64,000 bases of DNA from Streptosporangium carneum (GTDB taxonomy: Bacteria; Actinomycetota; Actinomycetes; Streptosporangiales; Streptosporangiaceae). The translations under genes were made by a program, and so were the position numbers. The stretch covers positions 215,001 to 279,000 of the forward strand of contig NZ_BSEV01000010.1 in assembly GCF_027922005.1 (NCBI RefSeq), read 5' to 3'. Shown here in pieces: positions 15,687 to 24,385 of this stretch; the stretch's first letter is position 1, and every line of letters begins with the position of its first letter. A model generated the notes under the pieces. It did not search any database. It was not told the origin of the DNA and was given only the letters and a program-made list of their open reading frames with translations.

Positions 15687-18600
15687 TCAGCCGGTTGAGG
15701 CGGTCCAGCTGTCCAGGTCGGCTTCGGCGAGGAGCAGCGGCACCGCGGCCGGGTCGCGGAGCAGCGCGGCGACCGCGAGCCGGTCGCCCCACTGGCCGGA
15801 CGCCCAGGCGAGACCGCGGGCCAGGCCCTCGACACCGGCGGCGTGCACCACGCCCTCGAAGAACCGCCACGAGGCGGGCACCCCGTCCACGAGCAGCGTC
15901 TCGTGCTCCACGTAGGTCGTGGGCGCCGTCGGAAGCAACGACCGCACCGCCGCGGGGACGTCGCGGACCGTGCCCGTCGAGGTCACCTCTCCGGGGGCCT
16001 CCTCGCCCGCCAGCGGCAGGTCGAGCAGCTCGGACAGCGCCTCGGCCAGGTCGAACGGGGCCAGGACCAGCGGCCGGTTGGCGACCAGGGGAAGCAGGTC
16101 GGGCGCTTCGACGACCACCGGCTCCCCGGTGGGGCCCTCCGCGCCGCCGGACGGGCCTCCGTCCTCCCGCTCACCGGACGACGAGCCCTCGCCGGAAAGC
16201 GAGCCGCCGACCGCCCCACCGGACAGCAGGCGGCCGTCCTCGACGTCGGCGACGACGATCTCGCCGTCGAGGACGGCGCGCACCGCCCGGGGAGGCGCGA
16301 CGCGAACGGGGGCGACCGCCGCGAGAGCGACCCACAGCGCGCGGAGCTGGGCCCGGTCGACCTCGACGGAGGGGTCGCCCAGCAGCTCGAGCAGCTCGTC
16401 GGGGCCGCCGTGCGAGGCCAGCAGGTCGGGCAGGGTGGTGCGGACGCCGATCATCGCCAGCGCGGCGTCGTCGACGACCGCGGGGGCGTCGCCGTACAGG
16501 CCGAACAGCAGCGGGTCCGCGGCCTGGAGCCGCAGCTGCGTGGGGCGCCGCCCGCCGAGAACCGGGTGGGTGGACAGCCACCACGCGGTGTACGACGGCA
16601 CCTCGACGACCTGGCCCGCGACGAGGACCCGCAGCGGGTGCAGGACGGAGCGGAGCGGCGGGCGCGACAGCAGGGCGAGGGCCGACGGCCAGTCCGCGAC
16701 GTACTCCAGGTCGCGCACGGCGGAGAACTCCCTGGCGACCGGCGGCACGTCCATGTCGGGCAGCAGGTCGAGCACGGCCTCGAGCCACTCGTCCTCGCGG
16801 TCCAGGTCGTGGTCGCAGTCGTCGGGGTCGATCATCACGTCGGTGTCGTTGACCACGGCGAAGCCGTCGAGCACCCCGGCCGCGGCCAGCACCCGCGAGC
16901 CGTACCGGTCGACCAGGTCGGGCGCGGCCGTGCCGAAGTGCGTCTCCTCGTCCAGCAGCCCGGCCAGCGCCCCGTCGGCCAGGAGCAGCTCACCGGCGGG
17001 ATACAGCTCGCCGTCCGCGCCGCGCAGCGCCAGGTCCGACAGCCAGGGGGCGTCGCCCGCGACCAGCCCCGCCGCGTCGACCAGGGCGAGCACCGCCTGG
17101 GCCACGGGCTCGGAGTCGGGGCTCTCCAGGGACTCGGAGACGGCGGAGCGGGTCAGCGGGTCTTCCAGGACCGTCCTGGGCGTCGCCTCGGCCGCGCCGA
17201 GCCTCAGCAGCAGCGGGTGGGCGGCCTCGGGATGGACGACGCGCAGCCCCAGGGGGGCCAGCACCGCCGGGTCGAGCGAGGAGCCGTCGCTCAGCAGCAG
17301 CGTGCCACGCGGCCCCCTGACGAGGCGGCCGTCGGCGAGCGGCACCGGCAGCGCGCCGAGCGCCTCGGGGTCGTCGGCGGGCAGCACCTCGTACAGCGAC
17401 CGCCACCAGGCCGGTTCCCTGTCCTCGACGGCGTCGCCGGAGAGCATGTCCACGATGTCGGCCAGCTCGACCCGCTTCACGCCGAGCGCGTTGATCGCCG
17501 GATGCCTGGACGGCCACCCCGCGGGCAGCAGCCCGGGAACCATCGCGGCGACCTTCTCCAGCAACTCGCCGGGGGCCGCGACCACCGAGGCCTGACGCCC
17601 GGTGACGACCAGTTCCTCACCCTCCGCGGGGGGTTTCTCCGCGTCGGCGGGCGGGGAGAGCGCGGGCAGCAGCGGGGCGTCGGGGAGCCTGCGCAGGATG
17701 GCCCTGCGGATCTGGGCGTCGAGCTCCGCCTTGCCCATCAGGCCGGGGACGAGGTCGAGCAGCCTGGGCGTGCGGGACAGTCCGGCGAGCAGTTCGACGT
17801 AGGCGTCGGCGGCCCGCTCGACGAGGAAGTCGGTCAGCGGGCCCTTGGCCACGTGCCGCCGGTCCGTGGCCATCGGGAACGAGGCGATCAGCAGCGCCGG
17901 CAGGTCGAGCGGCTCGTCGCTCGGCGTCGGGGCGTGCACCACGGGCGGCACCTGCGGGGGAAGCGGCCGGGGCTCCCCGCCGGGGGCGTCCGCCCCCGAA
18001 GCGCCGCTCTCGACGACGGGCACGGCCCAGCGGACCAGCCAGTACGGCCGGGCCCGCTCCTCGGTCGGCCGGTCGGCGAACAACTCGGCCGTCTCCTCGG
18101 GGGTGAACCGCCCCGAGGCCGAGACCACCCGCCAGCCGTCGGGCAGGACCGTCCGCATCTGGCCGTCCAGGTCGATCTCGATCGACTCGAGGGCGGGCAG
18201 GCCGAGCAGCAGCGCGGGGCTGGTCTCCTGGAGCATCCGCCGCACCGCCTCCTCCGAGGCCTTGTCGCGCAGCGGCAGCCGGACGAGCGTGTCGAACCCT
18301 CCGGGCACCTCGACGGGGCCCGCGGGGAACGGCAGGCGCAGCAGCGGCACGTGGCCGCCGCGCTCGGCGAACTCCTTGGCCAGCATGGGCTCCGCGGCCA
18401 CCATGACGGCGGTCTGGTCACGGGACCACCGCACGACGCCTGATCCGAGGGAGCCGATCACCGGCTCGTCGCAGACGGAGACCACGGCCGCGAAGCCGAC
18501 GCCGAAACGCCCGGCCGCGCCGGACTCGTCGCGCTTCCCCGAGACGCGCAGCGTGGACAGACCCTCGATTCCCGCCGCGTCGATGGGGGCGCCGGTGTTC

Positions 18601-18830
18601 GCGGCTGACAGCACCCCTTCCCGCAGCGACAGGCGGAGCCGTCCTGGAACTCCCGCCCTGAGCGCGGCGTCCGCGGCGTTCTGGGCGAGCTCGACGATCA
18701 GCCGGTCGCGGTAGCCTCCGAGTGCGAAGTCCTCCTCCGCGTTGGCGTCCTCGCGGAACCGCGCGGGTGAGGCGGTCCAGGCGGCGAGCACGGCGGAACG
18801 CAGTCGGTCGGTGCCGAAGATGTCAGTCAC
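15687..18830 (-). CDS. giant GHKL ATPase, sacsin/Hsp90-like
   Basis: A 1047-residue protein from GTG 18830. The N-terminus is a GHKL (Bergerat) ATP-binding domain of the sacsin/Hsp90 type: N box VELAQNAADAALRAG (Glu47, Asn51, Asp54), G1-like AANTGAPIDAAGIEGL, and GRFGVGFAAVVS (residues 107-118). The following ~850 residues are Leu/Ala/Asp-rich without domains I can name. A Gly/Ser/Glu-rich acidic linker lies near residue 890-920. Actinobacterial relatives are often annotated as molecular chaperone Hsp90, but the middle and C-terminal Hsp90 domains are not apparent. It lies 98 bp downstream of the DUF3027 gene on the same strand, probably in one transcript. Role unknown; an ATP-driven protein-remodelling or scaffold role is inference. 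Confidence 0.82.
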   Translation of the reverse strand: MTDIFGTDRLRSAVLAAWTASPARFREDANAEEDFALGGYRDRLIVELAQNAADAALRAGVPGRLRLSLREGVLSAANTGAPIDAAGIEGLSTLRVSGKRDESGAAGRFGVGFAAVVSVCDEPVIGSLGSGVVRWSRDQTAVMVAAEPMLAKEFAERGGHVPLLRLPFPAGPVEVPGGFDTLVRLPLRDKASEEAVRRMLQETSPALLLGLPALESIEIDLDGQMRTVLPDGWRVVSASGRFTPEETAELFADRPTEERARPYWLVRWAVPVVESGASGADAPGGEPRPLPPQVPPVVHAPTPSDEPLDLPALLIASFPMATDRRHVAKGPLTDFLVERAADAYVELLAGLSRTPRLLDLVPGLMGKAELDAQIRRAILRRLPDAPLLPALSPPADAEKPPAEGEELVVTGRQASVVAAPGELLEKVAAMVPGLLPAGWPSRHPAINALGVKRVELADIVDMLSGDAVEDREPAWWRSLYEVLPADDPEALGALPVPLADGRLVRGPRGTLLLSDGSSLDPAVLAPLGLRVVHPEAAHPLLLRLGAAEATPRTVLEDPLTRSAVSESLESPDSEPVAQAVLALVDAAGLVAGDAPWLSDLALRGADGELYPAGELLLADGALAGLLDEETHFGTAAPDLVDRYGSRVLAAAGVLDGFAVVNDTDVMIDPDDCDHDLDREDEWLEAVLDLLPDMDVPPVAREFSAVRDLEYVADWPSALALLSRPPLRSVLHPLRVLVAGQVVEVPSYTAWWLSTHPVLGGRRPTQLRLQAADPLLFGLYGDAPAVVDDAALAMIGVRTTLPDLLASHGGPDELLELLGDPSVEVDRAQLRALWVALAAVAPVRVAPPRAVRAVLDGEIVVADVEDGRLLSGGAVGGSLSGEGSSSGEREDGGPSGGAEGPTGEPVVVEAPDLLPLVANRPLVLAPFDLAEALSELLDLPLAGEEAPGEVTSTGTVRDVPAAVRSLLPTAPTTYVEHETLLVDGVPASWRFFEGVVHAAGVEGLARGLAWASGQWGDRLAVAALLRDPAAVPLLLAEADLDSWTASTG

Positions 18831-18928
18831 AGCGATGAGTCCAAAGGTCGGGGGCCCCACAGGTCACGTCGCATCGCGGCCCGCCGGGCCTCAGAGGCGA
18901 CCCGGCGGCCTGTGAGGACGGCGTCGGA

Positions 18929-19747
18929 TCAGGAATGCCCCAGTGGCTCGGCGGCCGGGTCGTCCACGGAACCTGCCAGGTCCGTCTCCGTGGGCTCCTC
19001 CGCGAGGTCGTAGGCGAGGTCGTCGAGGATCGGCGAGGTCGGCTCGACCTGGTGCGGCAGCACCGCGGCCTCCGAGTGCGCGCCGCATCCGTGGTCGGCG
19101 GCGACCACGCGGCCGTCGTCCGGGGCGTACTCGTTCGTGCAGACCCCGAAGCCGATGCCCAGCGCACCGGCGAGCGGCCAGTAGAAGCCGCAGGTCGAGC
19201 ACTGGGCGGGGGCCGCGTGGGCGAGCGGGGTGTGCGGTCCGGACTCGCCGGAGTGCCAGCGGCGCACAGCGCGGTCCCTGCCGATCGGGGAGAGCACCCT
19301 GGCCCGGCCGAGACCGTACTCGAAGATCATTTGATGGTCGGAGTCGTCGTCTTCGGTCTGGGTGAAGCCAGGCGCGAGCCGCGCGTCGTCCGCCGGAGTG
19401 GGCAGCAGGTCGCCCACGCCGAGGTCGCCGGGGCGCAGCCGCTCGCTCCAGGGCACCCACTCGGGCGGCAGCAGCGCGCCGGTGCCGGGCAGGAGCACGA
19501 CCTCGCTGACCGTCACGTTGCGCGCCCTGGAGGCCCTGGCGACGGTGACGGCCCAGCGCCAGCCCCGATAGGCGCGGTCGAGGCAGGTGAAGTAATGGGT
19601 GACGACCCGCTCGCCCTCGGCCTCGACTCCGAGGTGGTCGCCCACCTCGTCCGGCCTGACGTTCTCCTCGATCGCGGAACGGGCCAGGTCCACGGCGGCG
19701 GCGCAGGCCTGGTCGACGACGACGGCGCGGGTCCGGGGGCGGGTCAC
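18929..19747 (-). CDS. DUF3027 protein with a C-terminal zinc-ribbon-like motif
   Basis: The 272-residue product starts at GTG 19747 (MTRPRTRAVVVDQACAAAVD). It has the DUF3027 features: HYFTCLDRAYRGWRWAVTVAR, EVVLLPGTGALLPPEWVPW, and a cysteine-rich part with CSTCGFYWPLAGALG, GVCTNEYAPDDGRVV and DHGCGAHSE, which could bind zinc. The family is actinobacteria-specific and of unknown function. It is followed 98 bp later by the giant GHKL ATPase gene and is divergent from an MFS gene. The conserved neighbourhood suggests it works with the ATPase; the direct evidence is only proximity. Confidence 0.83.
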   Translation of the reverse strand: MTRPRTRAVVVDQACAAAVDLARSAIEENVRPDEVGDHLGVEAEGERVVTHYFTCLDRAYRGWRWAVTVARASRARNVTVSEVVLLPGTGALLPPEWVPWSERLRPGDLGVGDLLPTPADDARLAPGFTQTEDDDSDHQMIFEYGLGRARVLSPIGRDRAVRRWHSGESGPHTPLAHAAPAQCSTCGFYWPLAGALGIGFGVCTNEYAPDDGRVVAADHGCGAHSEAAVLPHQVEPTSPILDDLAYDLAEEPTETDLAGSVDDPAAEPLGHS

Positions 19748-20190
19748 GACCGTCCCCCTGTCGGCCTCGCAACCCGACGGCTGCTGTCCTTGCTGCCTAG
19801 CTCGCTACGCTGACTCACAGTTCATTCTCACCTATGCCTGGAGCGAACGGCACCGCTACCCGCCCATCACCGAAAGTCCCCCGGGACGTCGCGGCGGTCA
19901 GGCCCGGTGAGGACGGCGCTTCCGGGATCCGACCGCGCCGCCCCGGACCGTAACCCGCCTTGGCCTGGACCGGCAACATCCGGAGGTGACCGAAACCGGC
20001 GGCCCGCGGGACCCGTGTCCCCGCTCCCGGCCGGAAGACCGCCGCCGCCCCGCCACGTCCTCCCTCCGCGGAACCGGGGGCCGACCGTCCGCGGGGCCGG
20101 GGCCGACGTCGCCCAGGTCGGCGAGAGATCGGACGAGGAGTTACATACCGCACCGGGCATCCCATCCACCATTCGGGTAAGACTGGATGC
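19748..20190. other. divergent intergenic region
   Basis: The 443 bp between the DUF3027 and MFS genes contain no convincing gene. Sequence near 19800-19835 (CTACGCTGACTCACAGTTC) is relatively AT-rich and may hold the DUF3027 promoter. The right end has a TAAGACTGGATGC stretch close to the MFS start that could be a -10-like element. Confidence 0.4.
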
Positions 20191-22032
20191 GTGGCAGGTG
20201 GGTGGGAACAGGCACGGAGGACGGCGGGCGACGCCCGGCGTCTGATCGGCCGTTCGGTCGTGAAGGCGGGACACGCGACCGTGCGCGCCGGGCGGGCGAC
20301 GGCGCGGGCGGGCAGAGGCGCGGGGCGGATGACCGCGCGCGTCGGCCGCGGCGCGGTGAGCGGGACCCGGCGGGTCGGCACGGCCTCCCGGCGGCTGACC
20401 CACGCCCAGGGCGCGGGCCGTACGGGGCTGGGCCAGCTGATCGAGCTGACCGCCCTGGAGAGCGCGAGCGACGCGCTGGTCACCGCGGCCCTGGCCGGGA
20501 CGCTCTTCAGGCTTCCCGTCAACGAGGCCAGGGGGCAGGTCGCGCTCTACCTGCTGATCACGATGATCCCCTTCGTGGTGGTCGCCCCGTTCGTCGGCCC
20601 CGTCCTCGACCGGTTCCGCTCGGGCAGGCGCTTCGTGATGGCGGGCACCCTGTTCGGCCGCGGCCTGCTCTGCTTCGCGATGGCCGCCGCGATCGGGCCT
20701 GGCGACGTGTTCACCATCTTCCCCGCGGCGCTGGCCGTGCTGGTGCTCTCGAAGGCCTACAGCGTCTCCCGGGCCGCGATCATGCCGAACGTGCTGCCCG
20801 CCGACATCGCGCTGGTCACCGCGAACGCGAGGGTCGCCCTGTTCGCGCTGGTCACGGCGGGTGTGGCGCTGCCGGTCAGCGCGGGCCTCAGCGCCTGGCT
20901 CGGCCCGGAGTGGACGCTGCGCGGAGCCACCGCGATCTTCATCCTCCTGGGCGTCCTGGCCGTACGGCTCCCCCGCCACGTGGACTCCCCCGACCTTGAG
21001 GCGCTCCAGGAGGAGGACGGCGAGCGCCCCCACCGCTGGCGGACGCTGCTGAACGTGGGGCCCGTGGTCGCCGAGGCCATGACCGCCAACGTGGCCATTC
21101 GCCTGTACTCCGGTTTCCTGCTGTTCTACCTGCTCTTCCTGGTGCAGGACCGGCACCTGCCCGGCCTCGCCCCCGCGGTCACGATCGGGGTGCTGGCCGT
21201 CGCGGCCGGGGCGGGCGGCCTGGCGGGAACGGCCGTCGCCTCGTGGGCGCGCAGCCACTCCCCGCAGGTCATCGTGCTGGCCGCGCTCGCGCTCGTGGCC
21301 ACGACGACGGTGGTGGCCGCCTTCGTGTTCACCCTGTGGACCGCGGTGGCCGTCGCGCTGTTCGCCTCGTTCGCCCAGGGCCTGGGCAAGCTCGCGCTGG
21401 ACGCGATCGTGCAGCGCGAGATCGGCGAGGAGGTCCGCTCGTCGACCTTCGGAGTGGTGGAGGCCTTCCTGCAGGTCGCCTGGGTGGTCGGCGGCCTCGT
21501 CGGGTTGTTGTTCTCGCTGTTCGCCAACGGGCGGGCCGGGCTGGCCGTGATGGCCGCGGTGCTCGGCGGCTCGCTCGGCTGGCTGCTGGTACGGCGGCGC
21601 AGGCGGACCGACGCGAGGGACGCCAGGGTCGAGGCGGCGCGGGCGGAGGCCTCCGCCGCCAGGCCCCGTCCCGACGACGCCCCGGAGCCCGCTCTCGGGA
21701 ACGGCTCCCGCCCCGCCGTCCAGAGCGATGGCTCTGCCGTCCGAGGCGATGGCTCTGCCGTCCCAGACGACCGCCCCGCCGTCCGAGACGACGCCGCCCC
21801 CGCTCGCCGGAACGGCTCCCGCCACGGCGAGCGACGGGAGACCCCGTCCGGCACCAGGATCGAGGAGCGGCCGGGCACGACGCCGGACCCCTCAGAACCC
21901 TCGGCTCCCCCGCGTCCCGCCCCCTGGGAGAGACGCAGACCGGAGCCGGGGAACACCACGACCGCCGTCGTGCGGAGGGACGACCTCCCCGTCGACAGGA
22001 AGACCAAGCCGCTGACCAACCCCCACGGCTGA
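20191..22032 (+). CDS. MFS transporter with long basic N-terminal and disordered C-terminal extensions
   Basis: A 613-residue protein from GTG 20191. Residues 1-75 are rich in Arg/Ala/Gly (RAGRATARAGRGAGRMTARVG) and precede the membrane part. The MFS core (about residues 78-470) includes LIELTALESASDALVTAALAG, VGPVLDRFRSGRRFVM (loop 2-3 motif), and VQREIGEEVRSSTFGVVEAF. The last ~140 residues are charged and low-complexity, with DGSAVRGDGSAV repeats. Substrate unknown. Similar proteins occur beside cspB-like genes in other actinomycetes, as here. Both extensions are probably cytoplasmic. Confidence 0.85.
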   Translation: MAGGWEQARRTAGDARRLIGRSVVKAGHATVRAGRATARAGRGAGRMTARVGRGAVSGTRRVGTASRRLTHAQGAGRTGLGQLIELTALESASDALVTAALAGTLFRLPVNEARGQVALYLLITMIPFVVVAPFVGPVLDRFRSGRRFVMAGTLFGRGLLCFAMAAAIGPGDVFTIFPAALAVLVLSKAYSVSRAAIMPNVLPADIALVTANARVALFALVTAGVALPVSAGLSAWLGPEWTLRGATAIFILLGVLAVRLPRHVDSPDLEALQEEDGERPHRWRTLLNVGPVVAEAMTANVAIRLYSGFLLFYLLFLVQDRHLPGLAPAVTIGVLAVAAGAGGLAGTAVASWARSHSPQVIVLAALALVATTTVVAAFVFTLWTAVAVALFASFAQGLGKLALDAIVQREIGEEVRSSTFGVVEAFLQVAWVVGGLVGLLFSLFANGRAGLAVMAAVLGGSLGWLLVRRRRRTDARDARVEAARAEASAARPRPDDAPEPALGNGSRPAVQSDGSAVRGDGSAVPDDRPAVRDDAAPARRNGSRHGERRETPSGTRIEERPGTTPDPSEPSAPPRPAPWERRRPEPGNTTTAVVRRDDLPVDRKTKPLTNPHG

Positions 22033-22148
22033 GCCCCCCACTGCCCCCACGGCCCCACGCCCCCCGCGGCCTGACCGCGCCGCCGCCGTACGGTCCGCAG
22101 GGAGCCGGGAAACCGGGGAGCGCCGGGGGAGGCGAAGCGAGGGGGCGA

Positions 22149-22178
22149 AAAGCCTCCGAGGGGCCGTGGAGGCCCCGG
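22149..22178 (-). terminator. terminator of the cold-shock-domain gene
   Basis: The arms GGGGCC (22160-22165) and GGCCCC (22171-22176), extended by further imperfect pairs, form a hairpin. Read leftward it is followed by a GGCTTTTCGCC tail. It lies just after the stop of the leftward gene. Confidence 0.5.
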
Positions 22179-22184
22179 GAGGGG

Positions 22185-22583
22185 TCAGTCGTCCAGGTCG
22201 TCGGCCACGGCGCGGAGCACCGCGGCGATCTTCTTGGCGTGCGCGGCCTCGGGATGCTTGCCCTTCTGGTAGGACGTGGAGACCGCGTCCAACAGCTTGA
22301 TCAGATCTTCCACGATGACCACCATCTCGTCGGGCTTCTTGCGCTTGCCCTTGGGCTTGGCGGTCTTGGCGAGCGTCGGGGGCTGGTCGATCACGCGCAC
22401 CGAGAGCGCCTGCTGTCCACGGCGCCCTTCGGCCACGCCGAACTCGACCTTCTGACCCGGCTTGAGGGAATCCACGCCACCGGGCAACGCGGAAGAATGC
22501 ACGAAGACCTCACCGCCGTCGTCGCGGGTGAGGAAGCCGAAACCCTTGTCGGCGTCGTACCACTTGACCTTGCCACTCGGCAC
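22185..22583 (-). CDS. cold-shock-domain protein with C-terminal helical extension
   Basis: A 132-residue protein: an N-terminal cold-shock domain (residues 1-66) with KVKWYDADKGFGFL (RNP1) and EVFVHSSAL (RNP2), then a Lys-rich linker (KTAKPKGKRKKP) and a helical C-terminal region of about 50 residues. The longer form with this tail is a recognised actinobacterial variant beside the usual 65-70-residue Csp. It should bind single-stranded RNA or DNA. The tail resembles nothing else I know and may mediate dimerisation. Confidence 0.9.
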   Translation of the reverse strand: MPSGKVKWYDADKGFGFLTRDDGGEVFVHSSALPGGVDSLKPGQKVEFGVAEGRRGQQALSVRVIDQPPTLAKTAKPKGKRKKPDEMVVIVEDLIKLLDAVSTSYQKGKHPEAAHAKKIAAVLRAVADDLDD

Positions 22584-22673
22584 AGGGGTGACCTCGTTCA
22601 GACTGTCGTGAAAAGGAATGGATGTAGGTTATGCCCAGCGAGCGCTTAGGGCGACCGTGTATTCAGGCCTGAA

Positions 22674-23291
22674 TTACGCGAATACGGCGGGAGTCCTCCA
22701 GCCGTCGAACCATTCGTCGAACTCGGTCAGATCTCCGAGCACCACATCGGCTCCGTGGGCACGTAGTTCCGCCGCCGGATAATGGCCGGTCGCCACCGCC
22801 ACGCTGACGACTCCCCCGGCCTTCGCCGCCTCGATGTCGGCGACGTGGTCGCCGACGTAGGCCGCGGCGCCGAACCCGGCGAGGGCCGGCCCCTTGGCGG
22901 CCCCGAACACCGAACCCACGACCTCGTCCACGTCCAGGCCGAGGGCGGCGACGGTCCTGGCCGCGTCCGGGCCGTTCTTCCCCGTCACGACGATGACCCT
23001 GCCGCCCGCCCGCCGCACGGCCTCGACGGCCTGGACCGCGCCGGGCATCGGGGTGGTCGCCGGGACGGCGATCGAGGGGTACAGCGAGCGGTAGACGGCG
23101 ACGGCTCCGGGGATCTCCTCCGCGGGCAGCCAGTTGGCCAGCTCCCACTCCAGGGGCGGCCCGAGCCTGGCGACCACGGCGGCGCTGTCGATGAACACGC
23201 CGACGCGCAGCGCCAGCTCGTCGTAGACGGCGGCGATGCCGGCGCGTGTGTCGGCCAGCGTCATGTCCAGGTCGAACCCCACCGAGTTCAT
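22674..23291 (-). CDS. HAD-family phosphatase (phosphoglycolate phosphatase-like)
   Basis: From ATG 23291 the product is 205 residues. HAD motif I is GFDLDMTLADT (nucleophile Asp and acid Asp), motif II VIVVTGKN, and motif IV YVGDHVADIEAAKAGG. A helical cap lies between residues 15 and 85. It should hydrolyse a small phosphomonoester; Gph-like specificity is plausible but unproven. Upstream in-frame sequence is not HAD-like and is excluded. It is divergent from a TetR gene and follows the cold-shock gene in the leftward direction by about 90 bp. Confidence 0.85.
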   Translation of the reverse strand: MNSVGFDLDMTLADTRAGIAAVYDELALRVGVFIDSAAVVARLGPPLEWELANWLPAEEIPGAVAVYRSLYPSIAVPATTPMPGAVQAVEAVRRAGGRVIVVTGKNGPDAARTVAALGLDVDEVVGSVFGAAKGPALAGFGAAAYVGDHVADIEAAKAGGVVSVAVATGHYPAAELRAHGADVVLGDLTEFDEWFDGWRTPAVFA

Positions 23292-23600
23292 CCGGTTTCC
23301 ACCGCTCCCCTCCACCTGGCGGAGGGCTCGCGCTCCGCGGACTCTCGCAGGATGCCAAATCCTCGGGGACAGGGGTAGTCCGGGCCGCTGTACGGGACGA
23401 CATCCGTTGTGAAACCCTTCGGGAAGGACCCACTCCCCCGGCCGGAAGACGGCCGCGCCCGAGCGGCCGGAGGGCCTCCTCTCCCCCGTCCGCCGCAAAC
23501 GCCGTCACGCGCCGACGGGTCCGGGCACGCGCGGCCCGGCGAGCCGCGACCTCACGGGTTCGGCGCTGGATAGGGTCACGGTGGAGGTAACGGCAGAGAG
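23292..23600. other. divergent promoter region between HAD phosphatase and tetR
   Basis: No gene is seen. A GGATAGGGT stretch (about 23569-23577) looks like a -10 for the rightward tetR, with a GGAGG site shortly before the start codon. No clear TetR operator was found by eye. Confidence 0.45.
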
Positions 23601-24224
23601 ATGACCAGATCGACGCGCGAGCGGATCATCGACGAAGCCCTGCGCCTGTTCGCCGAGCGGGGCTACTCGGCGACCTCCGTGGCCGAGATCGAGGCCGCCT
23701 CCGGCCTGTCTCCCGGCGCGGGAGGGCTCTACCGGCACTTCAGGTCCAAATACGAGGTGCTGGCGGCGGCCATGAACGAGCACGCCGCCCGGACCAGGAC
23801 GCAGATCGCCGAGACGCTGGCCGAGATGAGCGCCGTCGACGCCTCCTTCACCGTCGAGGAGCGTCTGGCGCGCCTGTGCGGGGCCGGGCTGGCCAAGGTC
23901 AGCGAGGAGAGCGAGCTGACGCGCGTCTTCTTCCGCGACCTGAGCCAGTTCCCCGAGCTGGTCGCGATCGTGCGCGAGGGGCTGTTGCAACCCATGTTCG
24001 ACGCGATCACCACGTGGTTCCACGCCCAGCCCGAGTACGCGGGAGCCGACCTCGACTGGCCCGCGATCGGCGCCGTGCTGGGCGGCGCGGTGGTCCACTA
24101 CCGGCTTTTCGAGGAGACCGTCGGCGAGCCTCCCGGGCGGGCGGAGCGTGACCGTTTTGTCGCCTCCTGGGTGCGTCTGGCGCTGGGCCTGCTCCCCAGC
24201 CCCGCCGTCCAGACACTCAGCTGA
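23601..24224 (+). CDS. TetR/AcrR-family regulator
   Basis: A 207-residue protein with the standard N-terminal HTH: RERIIDEALRLFAERGYSAT, SVAEIEAASGLSPGAGGLYR and HFRSKYEVLAAAM. The GAGGLYRHF form of the recognition helix is common in TetR proteins. The C-terminal ligand domain includes TRVFFRDLSQFPELVAIVREG. No adjacent transport or metabolic gene identifies the target: the HAD gene is divergent and the helicase gene downstream has its own promoter region. Confidence 0.88.
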   Translation: MTRSTRERIIDEALRLFAERGYSATSVAEIEAASGLSPGAGGLYRHFRSKYEVLAAAMNEHAARTRTQIAETLAEMSAVDASFTVEERLARLCGAGLAKVSEESELTRVFFRDLSQFPELVAIVREGLLQPMFDAITTWFHAQPEYAGADLDWPAIGAVLGGAVVHYRLFEETVGEPPGRAERDRFVASWVRLALGLLPSPAVQTLS

Positions 24225-24385
24225 GCAGGGCAGACCGTGGTTCCGGCCGCGTTTCCCCACCTGGTTCCGAGCACGGCTCCCGGCACGGTCCCGAACGTGG
24301 TTCAGATCGTGGTTCACGGCTGTTCACACGAACGCGAACTTTCCCAAACCTAGCTTTGTCGGTCAGGCCTCCTACCATTGACGGA

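Noticed and set aside
15843..18443. 866-codon plus-strand frame
   Set aside because: Antisense to the GHKL ATPase gene; composition (Arg/Gly/Gln/His) is typical of reverse-frame translation in GC-rich DNA.
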